A DNA stretch of 64,000 nucleotides. Origin: Gymnothorax reevesii (Eukaryota; Chordata; Actinopteri; Anguilliformes; Muraenidae). Location: contig CM056573.1 of the NCBI GenBank assembly GCA_029721435.1, positions 152,665,947-152,729,946 of the forward strand, read 5' to 3'. The notes beneath the pieces were generated by a model. That model did no database searches. It had not been told where the DNA came from and was given only the letters and a program-made list of their open reading frames with translations. Made by a program: the position numbers and the translations under genes. Shown here one piece after another: positions 34,401-45,057 of this stretch. Within the stretch, counting starts at the first letter, position 1, and every line of letters starts with the position of its first letter.

Positions 34401-37400
34401 AACCTACTTATTTTTGGTCGAAATGCACGGAACGGTTCAAAATTGGGTTCGGGAACCAGCTCCGTGCCGGTTCTGTCAGTGGAAATGCACTACTCGACAG
34501 CCTTGATGATGTTGAGATCACGGCTCTGTCCTGGCGTATGATTATCCATGATCTGCATTTAGTGAAATACAAAGTTCTGTTGTGTCTGTGTGTGTGTGTG
34601 TGTGTGTGGGCCGATAAGCTTTTGTCATGGTGTGGCGTCCGTTGTCCGTCCTCTAGAATATTTTTTATCTTTTTTTGCCTGATTAATTTTCGTGTAAATT
34701 TGACAACTTCTGGAGATCAGGTCTAGTAGTATGTTTTGTTTTTTTTTATTGGGGGGGGTTTTAATAAAATCATTTTTGTCCATTTTATGAGCCCTTGAAA
34801 TTTCGGCCCCAATGTTAAAGATAGGACTGAGAAATTTGGGGGAAAAAAGTATTTCTTAAAAACTGCGTGTTAAATTTCCTTGGTACCGTCAATGCACAAT
34901 GTGAGCATCATTTTGATTGAATCGACATAAGTGGGTTTAGTGCGGGCGCTGTACAATGAATATGCAAGATGGCCTGTGGAGGCCAAATGATTGCAGATAG
35001 AGTTTAAGTTTGTATTATTGACATAGAGGAAGTCATATGACCTATACTTTGATTATGTTAAAGTTGACTTTTGATGACTTGGAAAGGTCGAACTGGAAGT
35101 CAAGGAAAATATTCACAATGTTGAAAGATGGAACTTGAAATTTAAAAAAAACTGTCTCAACTTTTTTTTTTTTTTTTTTTTAAATAAATCTGGCACACTT
35201 TTTATGTACAGTGTGAGTACCATTTTGATTGAATCGATGGAAGTGGGTCTAGTGGGTGCGCTGTACTCTAACATTGGGTCTTATGGAGAATGGGCAGAAT
35301 CGCCTGTGAATTTGGTTGCAAATAGCGGTTAAGTTTATATTATCAACATATAGGAAGTCATGTGACCTATATTTTGGATGTGCTAAAGTTGACCTCAGAT
35401 GACCTTGAAAGATCAAAATTGAGGTCAAGCAAAATGTAACAATTTTCAAAGGCGCCTAGGCTTGAAAATATTGAAGATTTGGAACATGTGTATTCAACAC
35501 TTATAGGAAGTCATATATGAACTTTCATTTGGTGGCCTTGGTCTTTATAGTGAAATTTCAATTACTTGTATCCGCAAAATTGGTACAGATGGAGTGAATG
35601 TTTGTATTGGAGAAGTATAGGAAGTCATATTTGAACATCCATTTGATGACCTTCGTATTGACCTTTGAAGGTCAAACTTGACCTAGTGAAAATTCAATTA
35701 CCCCTATCACTAAAAATGTCACAGATGGAGCCTAAGTTTGATGTCACACCCTAACTTTCATTTGGTGACATTCAACTTGACATAATGCAATTACAAAGAC
35801 TTTTCTTGCCATAACGGTCACAGATGCAGCCTAGGTTTGTATTAGAGGCGTATAGTAAGTCATATATGAACTTTTATTCGGTGACCTTTGGGTTGACCTT
35901 CGTCAAGTCAAATGTAACCTAGTGAAAATTCAATGACTTGTATCACTAAAATGGTCATAGATGGAGCCTAGGTTTGTGTTACAGACATTTAGGAAGTCAC
36001 ACACGAACTTTCATTTGGTGACATTCAACTTGACTGTCAGTTACCTTTGAGGGTCAAACTTGACAGTGAAATTGCAATGACCTGTATCACCAAAATGGTT
36101 ACAGATGGAGCCAAGGTTTGTGTAGATACATTTAGAAAGTCATATATGAAGTTAATTTGCTGACCTCAACTTGACCTTCTGTGACCTTTTAAAGTTCACA
36201 ACTGACATACTGAATTTTCAATGATTTGTATCACCAAAACTGCTTCAGAGCTTAGGATTGCATTACAGGAGGTCTTATAAATGAATGTGAACTTTTTTAG
36301 TGACCTTGACATTGACTTTCGGTGATTCAAAGGTGAAACTTGACATAAAGTTTTCCTAACCGGTATCATCACTAGATTGCTTGCCAGTAAGCTACAAGAC
36401 CCTAGGTCCTTTTTTTTTTTTTTTTTTTTTAAATAAACAATTCAATGGTTCACATGCACTTTTATCTAAAGCGCGCCTTATGGTGAACAAAAATGAACAT
36501 CCAATATCAAATTTAAATTAAAAAAAAAAATCTCTGGTGCCTAAGGCTTTTTCACAGTAATATGAAAGTGTGCCATGTGTATCAGCCAATCACAATGGCC
36601 TTGGCAAGAGCTGCCAATTTCACTTTGTTGGTGCAGCAGATTATAAAGAAGAAATGTGAATCACATCTGGAGAAGGCTTGCACAGTCACTTAATGCTCCA
36701 AAGAATGTAATATTTATTTAGAAAATAACATCTTAGGGAGCATTTACCTCATCCACCCAGGATGTTCAGTACTGTGCCGTCAGAACTCTGAAAGCCCTTC
36801 AAGAACATCACCTTAAAATGCATGTTAACTCAACTGGTTTCCATTAACTTTTCCTAATTGAGAGACTAGGAACGTAGCCACGATGTGATAATTAATTTAT
36901 TAAATTGCCTGTAGTTTTAATGCAATGCTTTGTCAGGGTATTCATCCCATGTACCCTGAAGAAGACTTGTCGAAATGTTGGTAATTTCAGGAATAAGCGA
37001 TTCTTGCATCATGGGCGCAGGTGTGTCACTGCTCCTCTTCTCACCTAATTAGCAACCAGACATTAATCCCATTTGCAGAAGCCAAATCTGGCAATTCATG
37101 CATTCTCCTTTTTAAAGGCTTCTTAGTCCCAAGATTTGAGCATCACAGAGAGTGGAAAAATAACTTAACCTTTTAACTGTCACTGGGCCCCAATTAGAGC
37201 CCTTTGGAATTTTCAAACAAATTTTGAATCCTTCATTTGTTAACTATGACTTAAATCCACAACCAATCCAGGCCAACGCATAGACATACTTTCAGAAATA
37301 AATCTGTAAAATATTCATTTTTTCATTCCTTCGGGATCAACTTTTGACCACAGATGCATGAGGCCTGTGGCCATGGCCAGGTAGCCTCTGAAAATTTGCC

Positions 37401-40400
37401 CCACACATTCAAATTAATAGGCAAAGTCCCATTCAGAGGTGTTTCATGCAAGCGGAAATACATCGTTCAATTACTCTCTGACAGTAAGTCACAACATTTT
37501 ATGATTCATTTCATTGAAAACCTCTGTCTTATCTTTCCAATGAAACCATGCATGTGTAATAGAACCATTGTATGTGGGAGCAGGAAGCATTTGAAATGTG
37601 GTAGGCCTATACCAATCTGGGCCAAATGTTAGAAAATGCAGGTGACGGTTAAGAGGTTAAATGAAACAAGACACTTGTAGCCTTCAGAATACCATCTTAC
37701 TTTAGTTTATTTTCATACTTTTAGTAAAGAATGAATTGACTCTTTAAAACAAAAACAAAAAAACAGAACACTCATAAAGCTTGTTCTTTATTCTTCCAAA
37801 TTATTTTTAACGTTGGTTTCAAATTTAGTATTTCTTGTTTGGTTTGCCTTCTGTGGATGTCTGCTGATATTTTCACTGTGTAGTGTTGGAGGAATTTCTG
37901 AGAATTTGTCAATTATGTCCAACTGTTTAAAGATGTCACTTATCACTGACAGGTCTGAGCTCTAAACCAGGGGTCCTCAAATCTGGACCTCGAATCCAAA
38001 CAGGTTTTCTGTTATCCCAGGCAAGAAAAATGAACAGTTGGTGCCTCTGATTGGCCAGACTGTGTTAACACCCGACTCCCAGGTAAAGGGAGGGTGGAAA
38101 ACCAGCAGTCCTCTGCCCTCATGGGGTATGATTTGAGGACCAGGGCTCTAAACTATCCAGCTAAACCTGAAATCCAGCTTCCTGCAACAGGCCTCTGGTG
38201 GGCCTGGGGCTTTGCAGCTGCATGAGTGGCAAATACTGTTTCGTGATCTGACCGTATTGGCGGGATGATTGCCGTTCTGCCTGAACTAGGTTAAGAGGTG
38301 AGCGCCACCCATCATATCAGTCTGATGAAACCAGTAAAGGGGAGATCTAGGTCAGTACCTCGAAGTACTCGCTGGTAAATGGTTTGGTGGGTTATGTGAA
38401 GTTCCAAACATTGTGTACTGATGCAAATGATAAAATATCTTCACCCCCCCTCCGGAAGATCAGAACCACAACCTGAGCAGAAAATGTTCTCTGTTAATCG
38501 TGGCCAACTTTATTGACTGGTTGATTAGTAACTTTTGTTTTTTTCTGACCTCTCACTGAGTGCTATGCTCCTTTTTTGCACAGGAAGGGGGAGGGCAGCA
38601 GATACTTCACTGTAGCTCATTTTAAACAGCCCAATGGAGGGGAGAAGGAGGAAGAGCCTTGCAGAGATGGAGTGGGAGGGACAGAAGTCACAGGGAACCC
38701 TGACACCTCTGACTATCACTCAGCCAGCTCCTCTGACTGTGGCTCTGAGGTCTCCAGTGATGCTGAGGAGGAAGGAAAAGAGGCAGAGGGTAAGGGAGGA
38801 ATAAAAAAAGACAATGCAGAGCGTGCACAGAATGAGGGAGCCACACCTTTTGTGATCGCCATGAAACCCAGACTCAGGGAACCCAGGGACCTGAGAGAAT
38901 CTCGTAAAGGCAAGAAAGCTAAGGTAAGACTGCCACTGTATTTGCAAAGTAAAAGGCAATCCTGATTTATAATATTTTGATCAGCTAGGTTGTGGTTGTG
39001 GAAATGCGTAAATGCGGTGTTTTGGCGGACAGGGCTCGCTCTCTTGTCCTGGGGGGCCTGTGGGTCCGCTAGTTTCAGTTTAGAACAACTTTGATCCTCA
39101 AGAATTGGGACAGTATGTAAAATAGCAGAAAGGGGAAATACCAATGTATACTGAGTACAAATGAAAACGCACCGCTTGAAAAAAGTCAATATTTAAGTTC
39201 AAATGAACTTCAATATAATTTTTATACAACAACAACACTACAGTGACGTCACCCGACATGCCAGGTGCAAGAAATGCGAGAATTTCAAGTTAACTGTAAC
39301 GCTAGGCAATTTTTTGCGAAAGCGCAACATCTTGCATGCACACCACGAGAAAAATGAATTTCTTTCTGAATTTGTGCACACATTGCCTTTAAAAGCACGT
39401 GAATCCGAATAAAATTTGACTTCTTCACTGACACTTGTGAAACGTCGACACTATGCCGCGACTTACAGCCCCTGAACAGGAACGTGCCATAGGCATGCTT
39501 CAAAATGGCGGCAGCACCAGGGAAATTGCCAGACGACGACACTGCGCGCACACACAACGATCGCAAGACTCCATCAAAGGTTTCTGCAAACGGGGAGCAC
39601 TCGAGACCGTCCTCGACCGGGTCAACAACGTGTGACAACGGCACGTCAGAACCGTCAGATCGTACGGGATCATGTCCGAGACTGAACAGTACCAGCGACA
39701 AGAACGGCTGCTCAAGTCCAAGGAAGACGTGGATTCATTCACCCCATCACCGTACGGAACTGTCTGCGAGCTGCAGGTCTGCGTGCACGACGTCCTTATT
39801 TCGGCCCCATATTGACGGATCGTCACTGAAGCCAGCGTCTACAGTGGGCAAACGGGCGCCAGAATTGGCGACTACGACAATGGCACGGTGTCATCTTGTC
39901 TGACGAGTCACGATTTCGCTTAAGGAACGCAGATGGCCGTATACGTGTTTGGCGGAGAAGTGGTTAACGTTATAATGCCGATTGTGTCGTTCAAACGGAC
40001 CGTTTGGGTGGTGGCAGCGTTATGGTGTGGGGTGGAATAAGCTACCGTCACAGAACCCCTCTCCATATCTGCAGAGGAAGGGTGAACGGCGTCTACTACG
40101 GGGACCAGGTGCTGCGGAACCATGTTGTGCCGTTCTTCAACCAACACCACGATGTCCACACGTTCCAACAGGACAACGCTAGGGCACACACTGCAAGGGT
40201 GTCCATGCAGTACCTTGCACAGCAGAACATCCCCGTGCTTCAGTGGCCAGCTCTGTCACCCAACCTCTGCCCAATCAAGCACTTATAAGATGAAATTGGA
40301 CGACGTCTTTCACGTCGACGCGAAATGGACAACATCCGAGAACTTGAGGTTGCCCTTGTTCAGGAGAGGAATGCTATCCCTCAGAACACTATCCAGAGAC

Positions 40401-41769
40401 TGATCAACTCCATGCGACGACGATGCACCTCATGTGTCAATGCAAATGGCGGTCACATCCGTTATTGACTTTCCTGTTTGACCCCTACACCAGTTAAACC
40501 TCTCTCGCGCATTAACATTATCGTGAATGAAATTGAATGATGTTTACATGTCTTCTTAAATCATTCATTATCTCAAATGCATCATACGTATATACTTCAC
40601 ATATCAATCCGTGGAGCTATTCCAGATTTCGTGAGTGGTGCTTTTTCATTTGTACTCAGTATATTTTACCTGCATTTTGTTGGTTAAACAAAGGAAAAAT
40701 ATTTGTCATCTTATCAACTGTTTTGATTTTTTTAAATATTTGCAAATTCCAAATTTGATACCTGCAACACATTCCTAAATCATTTGGAGAGGGTGAAGGA
40801 AAGACTGGAAAAGTTGTTGAAACATCGGAAAAAACATCCGCTGGTAAACTGTTGAATAGTTACTGGGAGATTCGGTTATGATTGGGTATAGAATAAGCTA
40901 GAAGAAAACACATTCGTTCATCAGCAAGACAGTTCAAGGTTCTCCACTTTTGCCGAAAGTGGTGTGAAACAATAGTTGAACAGTTACTCTACGTACTCTA
41001 CTGTACTCATGTTTCTCTATGTGCGATTGCGTGCAATTTTAGGATTTCGCCATTGACCGATTGAAATATTGTGAAAAGATATCTGGGGCAAGCAGAGCAA
41101 TCTCAGCCGGTGAAAACCATGGCCCAATACCAATATTGGATGTGCATGACCTTTGAGCCTTCAGAGGGCACTGCTCTAGGAACTGACATGCTTCTGTGAT
41201 AGACCTAACTGCTTGGGCTTGTAATTACTTCAAGACCTGTTTCTGTGAACACAGTACTTTGTGTCCTCATGAAGTGCATATTAGGACTGTACTACTTGCA
41301 GAGGAAGTCATTTATGAAAACCGTCCAGAGGCTCAACTGACTCCTTTGAGTTTGAGCTCTGTCCCATAGTGCTAACCCAATTCGGCACTGGTCTCGTGAG
41401 ACTCCTGGCCACAGTAGGCACTGGCATGACTGGATTTGATCTGAGACCATGGTGGTCACTCTTGCACCGCATTGCATTTACAGAGCGTGCCAACCTTGCA
41501 GCACATAGGTGTGTTTTTCACGAAACCCTTAATTTGATTTGTTCACACTTTATTTTTTGTTTGTTGAATAACAGGCACCCAGCCTCCAATACTTCTACTC
41601 TCCAGCTCCCTTGTGGCCCCACTACAAGAAGAAGGGCCCTGTGTTCCTCTCCACAGTGTGTCCTCCACCTGCAACTCCTATCCTGGGGTACTACGTTCTT
41701 CCAAAACCACCCCCTCAGTTCATCATGCCACAGGCCAGCCTGCAGCCCTGGACAGCAGGGAAGTGTTGA
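31230..41769 (+). CDS. BTG/Tob-family anti-proliferative protein (BTG3/BTG4/B9-like)
   Basis: Four coding exons (31230-31402, 32226-32363, 38584-38923, 41575-41769) join in phase to 281 codons. Residues 1-104 form the BTG domain: box A is around [20 protein letters not shown] and box B around [20 protein letters not shown]. The middle has a Ser/acid-rich segment with [20 protein letters not shown], which recalls the TSDYHSGSSSSDEE stretch of BTG3. The C-terminus has [17 protein letters not shown] and a Pro-rich tail ending PWTAGKC. Family members bind the CAF1/CNOT7 deadenylase through the BTG domain and restrain proliferation or drive mRNA decay; BTG4-type proteins act in oocytes and early embryos. 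Intron positions (after QAF and after DVCV) are those of BTG genes. The exact paralogue (BTG3, BTG4 or maternal B9.15-like/BTG5) cannot be fixed by eye. No disruption is seen, so it is probably functional. Confidence 0.9.
32226..32363 (+). CDS. BTG-like gene, coding exon 2
   Basis: Acceptor TCCCAACAG. The first base completes the split Arg codon of QAF-R. The exon encodes [20 protein letters not shown], then [20 protein letters not shown], i.e. box B of the domain. Donor GTGAG|GTGAGT, phase 2. Confidence 0.92.
32984..34493. mobile_element. 1.5-kb TIR element in BTG intron 2
   Basis: TAGTGCATTTCGACTGACAG at 32984 is matched by the inverted right end CTGTCAGTGGAAATGCACTA ending at 34492. GGTTC/GGAACC words recur inside both ends. 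No target duplication of 2, 3 or 8 bp was evident and no transposase was recognised, so the class is open (Harbinger-like or hAT-like by terminus style). A second MITE (33552-33820) is nested inside, making this the older insertion. Confidence 0.65.
33552..33822. mobile_element. Nested MITE with perfect 16-bp palindrome
   Basis: Termini GCATGGCAATTTTCCGCC (33552) and GCGGGAAAAAAATTCAGC..TTGCCATGC (to about 33820) form imperfect inverted repeats. TCCGCCGATCGGCGGA at 33564-33579 is a perfect palindrome next to the left end. The 110-codon ORF crossing the element looks incidental. Confidence 0.55.
34587..34608. repeat. (TG)11 microsatellite
   Basis: Eleven uninterrupted TG units. Confidence 0.95.
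34605..36375. repeat. Degenerate tandem array, period ~115-155 bp
   Basis: A GTGGCGTCCGTTGTCC lead-in (34630) is followed by two copies of a ~320-bp unit (34890-35130 and 35205-35430, sharing ATTTTGATTGAATCGA, AGTGGGT(T/C)TAGTG and GGAAGTCAT(A/G)TGACCTATA). Shorter units then carry AGGAAGTCATATATGAACTTT.., GGTGACCTT.., GACCTTTGA(A/G)GGTCAAACTTGAC and TCACAGATGGAGCCTA(A/G)G at about 35505, 35620, 35740, 35850, 35990, 36132 and 36270. Units diverge strongly and spacing varies, indicating an old array. It is non-coding. Confidence 0.8.
36411..37960. other. Intronic sequence with a hammerhead-like motif
   Basis: A poly(T) tract lies at 36411-36431. Around 36953-36980 the string CCCTGAAGAAGACTTGTCGA followed by AATGTTGG resembles a conserved repeat core (see findings). 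The rest is AT-rich with no recognisable gene. Confidence 0.4.
37968..38145. mobile_element. hAT-like MITE, 178 bp, with 8-bp TSD
   Basis: CTCTAAAC is duplicated exactly at 37960-37967 and 38146-38153. Between them the ends CAGGGGTCCTCAAATCTGGA and ATTTGAGGACCAGGG are inverted repeats. An 8-bp duplication and CAGGGG-type ends are hAT hallmarks. It lies in intron 2 of the BTG-like gene. Confidence 0.88.
38584..38923 (+). CDS. BTG-like gene, coding exon 3
   Basis: Acceptor TTTTTGCACAG, donor GCTAAG|GTAAGA in phase 0. It encodes the end of the BTG domain ([17 protein letters not shown]) and a low-complexity linker with [20 protein letters not shown], an EE/GK-rich stretch and [20 protein letters not shown]. 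The linker is weakly conserved in the family. The 157-codon minus-strand ORF over this exon is its shadow. Confidence 0.88.
39149..40661 (+). mobile_element. Near-complete Tc1-like transposon (DD34E type)
   Basis: Termini TATACTGAGTACAAATGAAA (39147 on) and TTTCATTTGTACTCAGTATA (to 40663) are inverted repeats of about 27 bp with one mismatch, flanked by TA. The 1.5-kb size is normal for Tc1. The transposase runs from 39453 to 40468 in the same orientation but is dead (see next entry). It sits in intron 3 of the BTG-like gene, between 38923 and 41575, and is in sense orientation. Confidence 0.92.
39453..40468 (+). pseudogene. Tc1-like transposase, inactivated
   Basis: The start is [31 protein letters not shown] (first helix-turn-helix). 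After a frameshift near 39560, [20 protein letters not shown] continues, and further shifts give [16 protein letters not shown] (first catalytic Asp), [15 protein letters not shown] and [20 protein letters not shown] (second Asp). The segment [14 protein letters not shown] follows. The spacing from the second Asp to the residue at the catalytic Glu position is 34, as in DD34E, but that residue is Lys, and a TAA stop replaces the usual Trp just after HL (40286-40288). The tail ends [18 protein letters not shown] then TGA at 40468. Frameshifts, a stop and the Glu-to-Lys change make it inactive. Confidence 0.88.
41575..41769 (+). CDS. BTG-like gene, last coding exon
   Basis: Acceptor TTGAATAACAG, phase 0. 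The frame reads [59 protein letters not shown] and ends TAGKC with TGA at 41767-41769. The aromatic/Pro-rich W-H-KKK segment is comparable in position to the PPLPMWHP..RKK segment of BTG3. Two other frames are open through the exon, so the choice rests on phase continuity with exon 3 and the BTG3-like composition. Confidence 0.82.
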   Translation, partial: APSLQYFYSPAPLWPHYKKKGPVFLSTVCPPPATPILGYYVLPKPPPQFIMPQASLQPWTAGKC

Positions 41770-43090
41770 GCTTGAGATCTAGTTCTCTTTTTCCCCACTT
41801 AATGATGCTTCAGGGGTATTCTTTCATTGCCAAATTTATTTCATGATTGCTTTGATGCATATTTATTTAGCAGCCTGGACTGAGAATTCATGGAGAAGTG
41901 TTTTAATCTTGCATGCATCACTAAATGTAGTGAGTGATGTGTGACTCAAGAATTGCATTGTTTTTAAAAAAAACTCTTGCCCTCCTTTGCTGAAGCTTGA
42001 CTGGCACCATTATAATATTTGATGTTTTTATCTGACTTGAATCTGAACATTACCTCTTCTGCAACAGTTTGTTGACTGTGTGATTTGCCAAACTGGACTT
42101 GTGACACCACTGTACACACGATGAATCCATGTATGTAATCCAATGTAATGTGATTGCCGGCAATGCCTACGTTGCTTTTGAATGTATGATGGGGGAAGTA
42201 GTGAGGCAGTGCATCTGACCGAGACCAGCGTTTTGTTTATTAAAAAAAAAAAGAAAAAAAAAAGTGCTTCAAGTTTTTTAAATGCAATTTTATTTAATCA
42301 CCTACAGAGGGCATTGCAGTCACAAACAAGAAATGCATGTTTTAATTTAATCATTGTTTATTTTCTCTATATTTCTGTTGTTTTGTTACGGATTAATTTG
42401 TTTTCTGCGTGGTATTTTATAAAACCTATTCCACTTGTTTCATATTTTTCACGGTCACCAATTTATGTGTATATCAGGGAAGCAGCTTTACTCCATGTGG
42501 TGAGTTTCTTGTTAATGGTGTATTCCAAATATGTGGGTTTCTATTTTTTATTTGTATTTTTATACCATCCTCTATCATAGGTTTTGAGTGTAATTCAATG
42601 AATGCTTTAATTTATAAAATGCCATTTGAAAAGATTTTCTAATGCAGCACTTTATGTGGCTCTTACTGCTTCTTAATGTCAAGTTGTTGAATAACTGTAC
42701 TGTAAATTCGGATGGAAGTAACAATAGATTGTCATGTTTTTATTTGGTGCTCATACCCAACAGATTTTAAAGTAGTATACTACTACTACTATAACAGTTT
42801 TCTGCGTTTTTTATGCATTTAATTACTCTTATGGCAGCAAATTTTATGACTGCTTGCTGATGAATTATTTTCTGCCATTTGTCTCCATTGGTTTGTCTTA
42901 ACATCTCTTTGTCACTCATTTTAAAGAAGCACAACAGAATAAATTAAAATACTTTTTTACAACTGCATTTGCCATTCTTTTAAAAGTTTTGTTTGTGGGT
43001 ACTATACTTTGGTCTCCTGTGTGCTTATGCAAAGAAAACTGATATCAGGTTTGTAATGGCTCTGTACTGACCTCGCCAATAAATAACAGG
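41770..43090 (+). other. Probable 3' UTR of the BTG-like gene
   Basis: AT-rich non-coding sequence directly after the stop, with AATAAA polyadenylation signals at 42938-42943 and 43078-43083. Which one is used is not visible. A run of A residues at 42241-42262 is internal. Confidence 0.55.
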
Positions 43091-43930
43091 ATGTTAGTCT
43101 TGGTATTGATGGTTTTTGCCTGTGAAATGAGCATAAATTATATATAAAGGCACGCCATTTTTTCAGTCAGTAAATGACTTTGCTCAAAACCACTTTTGTT
43201 GGAGCTGCAAATTTGTGCTTTAGAAGCTGAATCACACCTCAAAACATTCCATTTTGGCGTATTTCTGATAAAACCCGTTTCGGCAGCTATACCTGTTCTG
43301 TTATCTTGTTTTACATAATCCAATCTCACCCCTGTCTGTTGGTGCCACTGTCCCTCCATTACCCTACAAGACATTCTTGGTGGTCCACTAAGCCTGGGAG
43401 TTATTGTTTGGTGAATCCTTCACCGTAGTGTCCACATGGTAGACTCATTGCATCATTGTCCATACAGCTTTTTCCATCTGCAATTTACTTCATTCAGTTG
43501 TCAACACTGGCTCAATGGACAGTATTGCTTGCAGTCAGTTGACCGTTATGACGGTGTGGTGCTTTGCTAGTGAATCTATTACTTCTATTCTTAAATCTGT
43601 GCCATTCGATTCACTTCAGCAACAATTCCAGGTTGCTTTTCTTTGCTCTGTAGTGTTCATAATCTAAATGCAAAGATAAGTTTGGTGTAAACTGATTGTG
43701 TGGTGGTTTTTAATGGCATAAGATGGAGGAAGTGTGGTGGGAAAATCTTAAATACTGGAAAAATCAAAGTATTACTATAATCCCAGTTCAACAAAACGTA
43801 GCCAGGTTCATATGGCTCTTTAAAAATACTGAGAGGGAGTTCGGAGCTGAGAAAGAGGCAAAAACTCATAAATCTGTCAAAAAACCTGATAAAGATGATC
43901 TTGCAGAACTCTCAAGGCCGGCCTAATGAG
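43091..43930. other. Intergenic sequence between the BTG-like gene and Tc1 remnants
   Basis: No gene recognised. The last 200 bases contain a 67-codon + ORF, MEEVWWENLKYWKN to LAELSRPA, with RxIxLFK..-like wording (NVARFIWLFKNTEREF) that could be an N-terminal Tc1 fragment. At 44068-44125 TCKTLLLKKKHVDAHLKF resembles another Tc1 segment. Evidence is weak. Confidence 0.35.
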
Positions 43931-44169
43931 CCAACGTTCCTGAATGACCATATCAGTCAGCCTGGTCCCACTACCTGAGCCTGCGCATCTGAGTGTTCTG
44001 GAACCATCCATGGCCTAAGATAACAAAGACTATGAGCAACGCATTCAATGGCCATGGCCTCTATGCACGCTCAACGTGCAAGACTCTATTGCTGAAGAAA
44101 AAGCATGTTGATGCTCATTTAAAGTTTGCTTTAAAGTTAAAGTTTCTATTTGAATAATCTTCAACCTCT

Positions 44170-45000
44170 TGTGGTCACAAATCTTGATTACATTTCATGG
44201 GCATGGAAAACCACTTGAGGTTCAGGTGTACTTGAACCTAAAGTACTGTATTTATTTGTCCTTCTACCATAACATGCCTTTCAGAGAACCATCCCCTCAG
44301 CATGATGCTACCACTACCATGCTTCACTGTGGATGGTTTGCTTTTGAAGATCTGTATTTGGCTGATGCCAAAGAAAGCATTTCAGTTAATGGCCAAAATG
44401 TTCAAGTTTGGTCTCATCAGACTTTAACGCCTTTCTCCAGCAGTCTTTGGCATGTCAGATCTGCCCTCTGGCAAATCCTAAGCGAGCTTTTCTGTTAGTT
44501 ATTTTTAAAAGTTGCTTTCTCCTGGCCACTCTCCCATAGAGCTGTGACTGTTGAAGCAGCCAGGCAACAGTTGTTACATGCACAGTCTCTACTGTCTCAG
44601 CCACAGAAGCTTGTAACTCCTTCAGAAAAGTCATTGGTCTTTTAGTTGCATCATTCTTCATGCATGGAGAACTACTATCTATGGATGGCTTGCTCTTGGC
44701 AGGTTGATCATCAATTTGACATTGCTCTAAGAGATGCTCACCGTCTTGGAAATTTTTTTTTAATATCCGACCCGACTGGTGCTTCAGAGTCACTGTTTCA
44801 GACTTGCTCAGAATGCTCTTGATTTTTCATGTTGTAGGCTTTGCCACAATACTGACTAATTAGAATTTGTATGAAATACAGGCAAATTTATTATATAATC
44901 ATTTGAAACCTCTTGACTGCATTCAAGTGATCTATCTCCATTTGATTAATTAAGTGACATTAAGTAGCAATTGACTGAACTGGAGACTTTAGGTGTATCC
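44170..45000 (-). pseudogene. Tc1-like transposase remnant, minus strand
   Basis: The minus frame 44793-44455 contains KRPMTFLKELQASVAETVET, VHVTTVAWLLQQSQLYGRVA and RRKQLLKITNRKARLGFAR. That is the second helix-turn-helix and the RRKPLLKxxHRxARLxFA block of Tc1. Further along the minus strand, SDETKLEHFGH carries the first catalytic Asp context, and the AAGCATGGTAGTGGTAGCAT stretch matches the KHGGGSLMVWGC coding region. No second Asp or Glu was found, frames change and no TIR was located. It is a truncated fossil. Confidence 0.75.
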
Positions 45001-45057
45001 TATTGAAGGGGCTGAGCACCTATGTAATCCATATATTTTATATATATATTTTATATG

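Noticed and set aside
38716..39189. 157-codon minus-strand ORF
   Set aside because: It lies opposite coding exon 3 of the BTG-like gene; a shadow of the Ser/Glu-rich codons.
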